Positions 1 to 4,873 of a DNA stretch of 5,086 bases are shown here, one piece after another. Under the pieces are notes generated by a model. That model did no database searches, was not told the origin of the DNA, and was given only the letters and a program-made list of their open reading frames with translations. Numbering within the stretch: the first letter of the stretch is position 1; each line of letters opens with the position of its first letter. The translations under genes and the position numbers were made by a program. The DNA comes from Mariprofundales bacterium (GTDB lineage Bacteria; Pseudomonadota; Zetaproteobacteria; Mariprofundales; S012-25): assembly GCA_015487905.1 (NCBI GenBank), contig WFOX01000041.1, positions 1 to 5,086 on the forward strand. The letters are read 5' to 3'.

Positions 1-1
1 C

Positions 2-793
2 TTTCGCCGCAACGCCGAGTCGCCTGCGCAATTGCGCGCCTTGCTGGAAGAGGCGCGTGAGGCGGCCGGCGAATACCTTTGGGCGGCCATTGACGAAGAA
101 GGCGGGCGCGTAAGCCGCTTGCCCTGGCCCCCGTTTTGCGAGCGCCCGCCTGCGGCCTACTACGGCGCGCGCTACCGCGAAAACCCGCGCCGCGCGTTGG
201 AAGAAGCGCGCGCCGATGCCGAGCGCACGGGCGAGGCGTTGGCCGCGCTCGGCATCACGCACGTGTGCGCGCCGGTGCTGGACATCTTCCATCCCGATGC
301 GCATCCCATCATCGGCGATCGCAGCTTCGGCGAAGAAGCGGAAACGGTGGCGCGGCTCGGCGCCGCCGTGGCCACGGGGTTCATGGAGGCCGGCATTTGC
401 GCCGTGGCCAAACACTTCCCAGGTCACGGCCGCGCGCGCGAGGATTCCCATGCCGCCACGCCGAGCGTGGAGGCGTCACTTGCGGAGCTGCGCGAGGATC
501 TCGCGCCGTTTGCGGCCGTGCTCGCCGCAGGTTGTGTGGGGCATGTGATGACCGCGCATGTGCGCTATCCGCGCATTGACGAAGCACCCGCGACCTTCTC
601 GGAGCTTTGGCTCAAAGGCATCTTGCGCGAACGCATGGGCTTTACGGGCATGATCTGGAGCGATGATCTCGGCATGAAGGGCGCAGGCGCGCCGGTTCCT
701 GCGGCCGCGCGCAAGGCGTTGGATGCGGGCTGCGATGTGTTGCTCGTGTGCGAACCCAACGATGTGCGCGCGTTGTTCTTAAACAGCCCCTAG
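2..793 (+). CDS. nagZ: Beta-N-acetylhexosaminidase NagZ (glycoside hydrolase family 3), 5'-partial
   Basis: NagZ is a cytoplasmic enzyme that removes N-acetylglucosamine from GlcNAc-anhydroMurNAc (peptides) during peptidoglycan recycling. The frame is open from base 2; 263 residues are visible. By alignment from memory to E. coli NagZ, about 30 N-terminal residues lie outside the window. Visible family motifs are DEEGGRV (residues 31-37 of the visible part), GDRSFG (105-110), KHFPGHG (137-143), the Asp-Ser-His of the NagZ catalytic loop (148-150) and SDDLGMKG (220-227). Asp221 is the expected nucleophile. The protein ends about 10 residues after the CDVLLVC strand, whereas E. coli NagZ continues for roughly 45-50 more residues, so the C-terminus is short. 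The stop TAG (791-793) overlaps the convergent lpxC stop. The identification is firm; whether the short form is fully active is not known. Confidence 0.96.
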   Translation, partial: FRRNAESPAQLRALLEEAREAAGEYLWAAIDEEGGRVSRLPWPPFCERPPAAYYGARYRENPRRALEEARADAERTGEALAALGITHVCAPVLDIFHPDAHPIIGDRSFGEEAETVARLGAAVATGFMEAGICAVAKHFPGHGRAREDSHAATPSVEASLAELREDLAPFAAVLAAGCVGHVMTAHVRYPRIDEAPATFSELWLKGILRERMGFTGMIWSDDLGMKGAGAPVPAAARKALDAGCDVLLVCEPNDVRALFLNSP

Positions 794-1695
794 CGCGAGG
801 CGAATGCCTCTTGGGCGTCGCCTGCGGCTTCTTGCGCAGGCACATCCACAAGCTCTTCAATGCGATAGTTCGCGGGATCGGCCAACAGCGCCTTGACAAG
901 CCGATGGTTCATCGCGTGCCCGGAGCGCACGCCCGTGAAAGCGCCGACAATCGGCATGCCGACAAGCGCGAGATCGCCGATCGTATCCAAAATCTTGTGC
1001 CGCACGAACTCATCAGGATAGCGCAAGCCCCCCTCGTTGATGACGCGCCAGCGATCCAAAACGATCGCATTGTCCAGCGAACCGCCGCGCGCAAGCCCTG
1101 CTTTTTGCAGGGCCTCAATCTCGTGCAAAAACCCGAAGGTGCGCGCGCGCGCAACCTCGCGCGCATAGGACTGATGCGAAAGATCCACCTCGGCTACGCG
1201 GTCGCGCAAAAGCGGGTGGTCATAATCCAAGTGAAAGCGCACGCGGAATCCAGCCGCAGGCTCCAGCCGACAGAGCTTGTTGCCGTCTTGCACCTCCACG
1301 CGGCGCAACACGCGCATCACGCGCTTGGGCGCGTGTTGCTCGCGGATGCCGGCGGATTGGATGAGAAACACGAACGGCGCGGCGGAGCCGTCCATGATCG
1401 GCGTCTCCGGCCCGTCCAACTCCACGCGCACATTGTCCACGCCAAGGCCCGCAAGCGCAGAGAGCAGGTGCTCCACGGTCGCCACGCGCGCCTTGCCGCG
1501 CCCCAGCGTCGTGCAAAGCCGCGTTTCCACGACGAACTCGGGCCGCGCCGGGATCTCCTCGCCGAGATCCGTGCGCACAAACACGATGCCGTGGTTTTCC
1601 GGCGCGGGCAAAAGGCGCATGCGCACGCGCCGGCCTGTATGCAATCCGATGCCTGCGCAACGGATGGGATGCGAAATCGTGCGTTGCCGCGTCAT
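790..1695 (-). CDS. lpxC: UDP-3-O-acyl-N-acetylglucosamine deacetylase LpxC
   Basis: LpxC is the zinc-dependent deacetylase that catalyses the committed step of lipid A synthesis in the cytoplasm. The product is 301 residues, close to the 305 of E. coli. The expected active-site residues are present: Glu75-His76 in VEHLLSALAGLG, His233 and Asp237 in HKILDTIGD (with His76 the zinc ligands), and His260 in SGHAMNH. MDGSAAPF (101-108) and RTFGFLHE (185-192) are also typical. The ATG at 1695 is chosen because the product then begins MTRQRT, matching the family N-terminus, and AGGAG lies 8 bases upstream. Two in-frame ATGs further upstream would add residues with no family counterpart. It follows ftsZ in the same direction after 109 bases. 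The C-terminus ends in AFASR and lacks the hydrophobic tail (ending AVLA) that E. coli LpxC uses for FtsH degradation. Confidence 0.98.
   Translation of the reverse strand: MTRQRTISHPIRCAGIGLHTGRRVRMRLLPAPENHGIVFVRTDLGEEIPARPEFVVETRLCTTLGRGKARVATVEHLLSALAGLGVDNVRVELDGPETPIMDGSAAPFVFLIQSAGIREQHAPKRVMRVLRRVEVQDGNKLCRLEPAAGFRVRFHLDYDHPLLRDRVAEVDLSHQSYAREVARARTFGFLHEIEALQKAGLARGGSLDNAIVLDRWRVINEGGLRYPDEFVRHKILDTIGDLALVGMPIVGAFTGVRSGHAMNHRLVKALLADPANYRIEELVDVPAQEAAGDAQEAFASR
797..810 (+). terminator. Weak hairpin just after the nagZ stop
   Basis: GAGGC (797-801) and GCCTC (806-810) pair around a GAAT loop, starting 3 bases after the nagZ stop, and are followed only by TT. The site lies within the last codons of lpxC on the other strand. 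It is the only terminator-like structure I see at this convergent junction, and it is weak. Confidence 0.2.
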
Positions 1696-1703
1696 GAGCG
1701 CCA

Positions 1704-1708
1704 CTCCT
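1704..1708 (-). promoter_or_regulatory. lpxC ribosome-binding site
   Basis: AGGAG (within AAAGGAG) lies 8 bases upstream of the ATG at 1695. It decides the lpxC start against two in-frame upstream ATGs. Confidence 0.8.
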
Positions 1709-1764
1709 TTTCGGCGCGCAACCCTCCCGCCTTTTGCCATGCGCGCCGTGCGCTGCATCACAAA

Positions 1765-1782
1765 CAGGCCGCATTGTGCCTG
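1765..1782 (-). promoter_or_regulatory. Second small hairpin in the ftsZ-lpxC leader
   Basis: On the minus strand CAGGC (1782-1778) pairs with GCCTG (1769-1765) around an 8-base loop and is followed by TTTGTG. The stem is five base pairs and the T-run is weak. With the hairpin at 1787-1816 it could form an attenuator-like pair upstream of lpxC, but each alone is weak. Confidence 0.25.
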
Positions 1783-1786
1783 CGCG

Positions 1787-1816
1787 CAAGCGGTTTGGCC
1801 AGCGCTAATCCGCTTG
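1787..1816 (-). promoter_or_regulatory. Hairpin spanning the ftsZ stop codon
   Basis: CAAGCGG, which lies in the last ftsZ codons (1816-1810), is perfectly complementary to CCGCTTG (1793-1787). The 16-base loop contains the ftsZ TAG. After one mismatch two further base pairs can form inside. No T-run follows directly, so simple intrinsic termination is unlikely. It could protect or process the 3' end of the ftsZ message or attenuate read-through into lpxC. Confidence 0.4.
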
Positions 1817-2956
1817 GCGGCGCAAGAAGGCGGGCAACTCCAGCTCCTGCGAATCCACGCCAGGTTCGCGCTCAAACATCTCCGCCTGTTCGCCAAGCGG
1901 GGCGGCGCTTCCACTTGCGCGCGCACCTCCTGCAATCGGGCGCGGCCGCACGCGGCGACGCGGCGCGGATGCGCGCCCGCCTGTCATGGCCGAACCCGGA
2001 AAGCCCGTGGCCACGACGGTGACGCGCACCTCATCGCCGATGGATTCGTCAAAGGCCGCGCCGGCGATGATGCGCGCATCCTTCTCAGATGCGATCGCAT
2101 GGATCACCTGCATGGCCTCTTCAAACTCCAGCATGCCGAGCGATTCCGGATGCGCTGTGATGTTCACGAGCACGCCGCGCGCGCCGTGCAGATCCACATC
2201 CTCCAAAAACGGCGAGGAAATCGCGCGCTGCGCGGCCTCGGCGGCGCGCCCCTCGCCGCGCGCAGTGCCCATGCCCATCATCGCAAGGCCTCTGTTTTCG
2301 GCCATCACCGCGCGCACATCGGCGAAGTCCACATTGATGTAGCCGGGCTGCGTGATGAGATCCGAAATCCCGCGCACGGCGTTGAAGACGACCTCATCCA
2401 CGCGCTTGAAGGCCTCAATGAAGGTGATCTTGGCCCCCATCGTGACGAGCTTTTGGTTCGGCAGCACGATCAGGGTATCCACATGGCGCACAAGCTCACG
2501 GATGCCGTCCTCGGCGATGCGCATGCGCATCTGGCCTTCGGAATGGAAGGGCTTGGTGACGACGGCCACGGTCAGTGCGCCGAGCTTGTGCGCGATCTCG
2601 GCGATGACGGGCGCAGCCCCCGTGCCCGTGCCGCCGCCCATGCCTGCGGCGATGAAGACCATGTCCGCGCCCTCCAGATGCTCGCGGATGGTGTCCGCCT
2701 CGGCCTCGGCGGCCTTGCGCCCGACCTCCGGGTTCATGCCGGCGCCGAGCCCTCGCGTGATCTGCGGCCCGAGCTGAATCTTCACCGGCGCAAGGTTCTG
2801 GGCGAGGTCTTGGGCATCCGTATTGGCGGCGATGAACTCCACGCCTGCAAGCCCCTGACGGATCATGTTGTTGATCGCGTTGCCGCCGCCGCCGCCCACG
2901 CCGACGACCTTGATTTTGGCCCGCAAGGCTTCCGTGTCTTCCAGCATGATCTTCAT
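1805..2956 (-). CDS. ftsZ: Cell division GTPase FtsZ
   Basis: FtsZ is the tubulin-like GTPase that polymerises into the cytokinetic ring under the membrane. The product has 383 residues, the same length as E. coli FtsZ. Visible in order are the glycine-rich T1 region GGGGGNAINN (21-30), ANTDAQ (44-49), the GTP-binding signature GGGTGTG (107-113), VTKPF (133-137), and the T7 synergy loop NVDFADVR (208-215) with catalytic Asp210 and Asp213. The globular part ends near VTVVATGF (312-319). A short Arg/Ala/Gly-rich linker (about 320-368) leads to the conserved C-terminal peptide ELELPAFLRRQAD (371-383), which binds FtsA and other partners in relatives. The ATG at 2956 follows a purine-rich GGGGGAG with a 4-base spacer and gives the expected N-terminus. 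Thirty-seven bases separate it from ftsA. Confidence 0.99.
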   Translation of the reverse strand: MKIMLEDTEALRAKIKVVGVGGGGGNAINNMIRQGLAGVEFIAANTDAQDLAQNLAPVKIQLGPQITRGLGAGMNPEVGRKAAEAEADTIREHLEGADMVFIAAGMGGGTGTGAAPVIAEIAHKLGALTVAVVTKPFHSEGQMRMRIAEDGIRELVRHVDTLIVLPNQKLVTMGAKITFIEAFKRVDEVVFNAVRGISDLITQPGYINVDFADVRAVMAENRGLAMMGMGTARGEGRAAEAAQRAISSPFLEDVDLHGARGVLVNITAHPESLGMLEFEEAMQVIHAIASEKDARIIAGAAFDESIGDEVRVTVVATGFPGSAMTGGRASAPRRRVRPRPIAGGARASGSAAPLGEQAEMFEREPGVDSQELELPAFLRRQAD

Positions 2957-2997
2957 CGTTCTCCCCCTTTTTGTGGATCTTGCCTCATGCGGATCAT
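2953..2997 (-). CDS. Possible 14-codon coupling mini-ORF between ftsA and ftsZ
   Basis: A short frame encodes MIRMRQDPQKGGER and stops. Its ATG (2997-2995) overlaps the ftsA TGA as ATGA. Its TGA (2955-2953) overlaps the ftsZ ATG (2956-2954) in the same way. A perfect AGGAGG (3007-3002) sits 4 bases before the ATG, inside the last ftsA codons, as at the ddl/ftsQ junction. The geometry suggests ribosomes ending ftsA could restart here and be delivered to the ftsZ start. No protein family is recognised and the peptide itself may have no role. Chance is a real alternative: the phase would match one time in three, and a 14-codon frame is often open in GC-rich DNA. Confidence 0.3.
   Translation of the reverse strand: MIRMRQDPQKGGER
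2961..2967 (-). promoter_or_regulatory. ftsZ ribosome-binding site
   Basis: GGGGGAG lies 4 bases upstream of the ftsZ ATG. It is purine-rich but not a perfect AGGAGG, unlike the sites at the ddl/ftsQ and ftsA-end junctions, and it falls inside the candidate mini-ORF. Confidence 0.7.
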
Positions 2998-3002
2998 TCC
3001 GC
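2989..3002 (-). promoter_or_regulatory. Small hairpin at the ftsA stop codon
   Basis: On the minus strand GCGGA (3002-2998) and TCCGC (2993-2989) are perfect complements around a loop that is exactly the ATGA of the ftsA stop and mini-ORF start. Only five base pairs are formed and no T-run follows, so it is not a terminator. It could affect reinitiation at this point. Existence of the inverted repeat is certain; function is a guess. Confidence 0.35.
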
Positions 3003-3007
3003 CTCCT
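2994..3007 (-). promoter_or_regulatory. AGGAGG and ATGA at the ftsA stop
   Basis: The last ftsA codons read CAG GAG GCG GAA TGA, which creates AGGAGG (3007-3002) 4 bases before an ATG that overlaps the stop. It is a complete ribosome-binding site for the mini-ORF at 2953-2997. The sequence is certain; its use is inferred. Confidence 0.45.
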
Positions 3008-4208
3008 GCGTAAACCAGTTCCACAGCCGCCTCCACCAGGAAAGGCGCCTTGGCGTGCTGCGCAGGGCACCGCGCGTGCGGGCCTGCCAGAGCACAAGCC
3101 CTACACCTGTCGCGAACTCAGGCGCGCCCGCCACATCCGCAAGCCCCCCCACTGCGCGCGGCGCGCCCACGCGCACCTGCACGCCGAGGATGTCCTCGGC
3201 CATCTCCACAAGCCCTGGAAGCTTCGCCGTGCCGCCCGTGAGCACGACGCCGGCGGAGAGCAGCGCAAAATAGCCCGAGCGCTCCAACGCCTCGCGCACA
3301 AGCTCCAGAATTTCCTCCACACGCGGATCCAAAAGCTGTGCAAGCGCATCGCGCGCCATCAGGCGCGGCGGACGATCGCCCACGCTCGGCACTTCAATCT
3401 CTTCGTTTTCGTCCACGAACTGCGGCGAGGCCGCGCCATAGCGGATCTTGAGCTCTTCCGCGGCCTTCGTGGAGGTGCGCAGGCCCGCCACGAGGTCCTT
3501 CGTAAGATGATCGCCGCCTACGGGAAGCACGCTCACAAAGCGAAAGGCACCATCGGTGAAGACCACGAGATCGGTCGTGCCCGCGCCGATATCCACGACC
3601 GCCACGCCCATCTCGCGTTCCTCATCCGTGAGCACGGCCTCGGCTGAGGCAAGCGGCTCCAGCACAACATCCCCCACATCCAAACCGCAGCGACGACAAC
3701 ACTTCATGAGGTTTTCCACGGCCGAGCGCGCGGCTGTCACGATGTGCACGCGCGCCTCCAACCGCACCCCACTCATGCCCACGGGCTCGCGCACGCCCTC
3801 TTGCCCGTCAATCACGAACTCCTGCGCAAGCACATGCAACACATCTTGATCGGCGGGGATCTTCACAGCGCGCGCGGCTTCCAACACGCGCTCCACATCC
3901 TCTTGCGAGACCTCGTTGTTGCGCGTGCGCACAACGCCGTGGCTGTCCAGCCCACGCACATGCGCGCCGGAGATGCCGACGACGACGCGGCGGATCTCCA
4001 CGCCGCTCATCATCTCCGCCTCTTGCACGGCATGGCGGATGGACTCGGTCGTGGCCTCAATGTTCACGACCACCCCTTTGCGCAGGCCGGACGAGGCATG
4101 GCGGCCCAACCCCACGACATCCACGCGCCCATCCGCGCCCCTTTGCGCGACCACGCAGGCCACTTTGCTCGTGCCCACATCCAATCCCACGAGGATCTCT
4201 TCCTTCAT
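2994..4208 (-). CDS. ftsA: Cell division protein FtsA (actin-like membrane tether for FtsZ)
   Basis: FtsA is an actin-fold ATP-binding protein that anchors FtsZ filaments to the inner membrane and recruits later divisome proteins. The product is 404 residues (E. coli 420). It shows the phosphate-1 motif GLDVGTSKV (8-16), the FtsA-specific 1C subdomain (about 84-160, with QEGVREPVGMSGVRLEA at 136-152), phosphate-2 VVDIGAGTTDL (204-214) and the adenosine motif LTGGTAKLPG (323-332). The last residues, about 386-400 (RRLSWWRRLWNWF), form an amphipathic Trp/Arg helix of the kind that inserts in the membrane. The ATG at 4208 overlaps the ftsQ stop as ATGA and has GGAGG 7 bases upstream. ftsZ follows directly. 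Its stop lies in an ATGA that also opens a small frame leading to ftsZ. Confidence 0.99.
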   Translation of the reverse strand: MKEEILVGLDVGTSKVACVVAQRGADGRVDVVGLGRHASSGLRKGVVVNIEATTESIRHAVQEAEMMSGVEIRRVVVGISGAHVRGLDSHGVVRTRNNEVSQEDVERVLEAARAVKIPADQDVLHVLAQEFVIDGQEGVREPVGMSGVRLEARVHIVTAARSAVENLMKCCRRCGLDVGDVVLEPLASAEAVLTDEEREMGVAVVDIGAGTTDLVVFTDGAFRFVSVLPVGGDHLTKDLVAGLRTSTKAAEELKIRYGAASPQFVDENEEIEVPSVGDRPPRLMARDALAQLLDPRVEEILELVREALERSGYFALLSAGVVLTGGTAKLPGLVEMAEDILGVQVRVGAPRAVGGLADVAGAPEFATGVGLVLWQARTRGALRSTPRRLSWWRRLWNWFTQEAE

Positions 4209-4220
4209 CCCTCCACCTCC
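4205..4220 (-). promoter_or_regulatory. ftsQ/ftsA ATGA junction with Shine-Dalgarno
   Basis: The ftsQ TGA and ftsA ATG share ATGA (4208-4205). GGAGG at 4220-4216 lies 7 bases upstream of the ATG. A second GGAGGG directly abuts the ATG and is too close to serve. The arrangement supports the chosen ftsA start and coupling to ftsQ. Confidence 0.85.
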
Positions 4221-4861
4221 ACAAGGCGCGCCGGCCGCACGAACCAGCGCTCCGGCATCGTTGCATCCAAGCGCACGGGCGCGCGCAGCCCCGTGCGCTT
4301 CATCCAACCGAGCACCTCGCGCAAGCGCGCAACGGGCTTCACGCCACCCACAAGCCAAAGCTCACCCTTGGCAAAGACAAGCCGCCAACCCGTGACAAAG
4401 CGCAGCTCGCTGAGCACCTGCCATTTCTGCGGCGCCTGGGTTGCGAGCACGGCTGCAAGCGCCGCGCCTTCCCGCCAGCGTGCGCGCGGCGCGCGCAAGA
4501 TCGGCAAATCCGCGCGCGCATCCCCAGGCCAGCTTCCCTCTGCATCCACGAACCACCAGCGCCCATCCGCGCGCGCAAGCGCAAACGCCTTGCGCGTTCT
4601 TGCCGAGATCACCAACCGCCCAACAAGCACCCAGCGCACGCGCAAGTCAGAAAGCGCTGGGAACGCCTGCGCAAGCCCGCGGCGCAGCCGCGCCGGATAG
4701 GCCTGCCAAAGCGCATGCCCAAGCGCATGCCGATGCAGCCAATCGGCAAGCGCTGCGCGCACGCCCTCATCCGCCTGCACCGCAAGCACCACGACCTGCA
4801 CGCGCGGCAAAAGCGCAAGCACCGCCGCAAGCGCGAGCACGGCCCCAAGCGCCCACCTCAT
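4205..4861 (-). CDS. ftsQ: Cell division protein FtsQ (short form)
   Basis: FtsQ is a bitopic inner-membrane protein that, with FtsB and FtsL, links early and late divisome components. The product is 218 residues, shorter than E. coli FtsQ (276). One membrane segment spans roughly residues 4-28 (Ala/Leu/Val-rich), followed by a periplasmic part. FtsQ-like features there include FPALSDLRVRWVLVGRLVI (67-85), the WWFVDAEGSWPGD stretch (102-114) and LPILRAP (119-125); RLDATMPERWFVR near the end resembles the last strands of the family. Identity also rests on position between ddl and ftsA. The ATG at 4861 is chosen for AGGAGG 6 bases upstream and the ATGA overlap with ddl; it leaves only about three residues in the cytoplasm. 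A TTG at 4918 would add 19 Arg-rich residues but has no visible Shine-Dalgarno. Leucine is mostly encoded by CTT (17 of 32 codons). Confidence 0.93.
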   Translation of the reverse strand: MRWALGAVLALAAVLALLPRVQVVVLAVQADEGVRAALADWLHRHALGHALWQAYPARLRRGLAQAFPALSDLRVRWVLVGRLVISARTRKAFALARADGRWWFVDAEGSWPGDARADLPILRAPRARWREGAALAAVLATQAPQKWQVLSELRFVTGWRLVFAKGELWLVGGVKPVARLREVLGWMKRTGLRAPVRLDATMPERWFVRPARLVEVEG

Positions 4862-4873
4862 TGCGGCCCTCCT
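4858..4873 (-). promoter_or_regulatory. ddl/ftsQ ATGA junction with Shine-Dalgarno
   Basis: The ddl TGA and ftsQ ATG share the bases ATGA (4861-4858). A perfect AGGAGG (4873-4868) within the last ddl codons sits 6 bases before the ATG. This decides the ftsQ start and suggests translational coupling. Confidence 0.85.

Noticed and set aside
1139..1153. 15-base alternating purine-pyrimidine tract (possible Z-DNA)
   Set aside because: It is explained by Ala-Arg codons of the conserved VARARTFGF region of lpxC; GCGC words are common across the window.
1760..1804. Possible sigma-70 promoter for lpxC (TTGCGC and CACAAT-like elements on the minus strand)
   Set aside because: The elements are not at workable spacing and the -10 match is poor, so a promoter cannot be supported by eye.
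1696..1935. In-frame upstream extension of lpxC with additional ATGs
   Set aside because: The added residues do not resemble any LpxC N-terminus; most of the extension lies over ftsZ, and the strong AGGAG points to the ATG at 1695.
748..2022. Long plus-strand open frame of 424 codons opposite lpxC and ftsZ
   Set aside because: It is antisense to two clearly identified genes, is Arg/His/Ala-rich low-complexity translation typical of GC-rich shadow frames, and has no family motif.
1277..3013. Plus-strand open frame of 578 codons opposite lpxC and ftsZ
   Set aside because: It is a shadow of the real minus-strand genes, caused by scarcity of stops in GC-rich DNA.
2957..3097. Upstream in-frame extension of ftsZ into ftsA
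   Set aside because: The extra residues are unlike any FtsZ N-terminus, and the ATG at 2956 has a suitable ribosome-binding site and gives a normal protein length.
3744..4700. Plus-strand open frame of 318 codons opposite ftsA and ftsQ
   Set aside because: It lies antisense to confirmed ftsA and ftsQ and has biased shadow composition with no recognisable domain.
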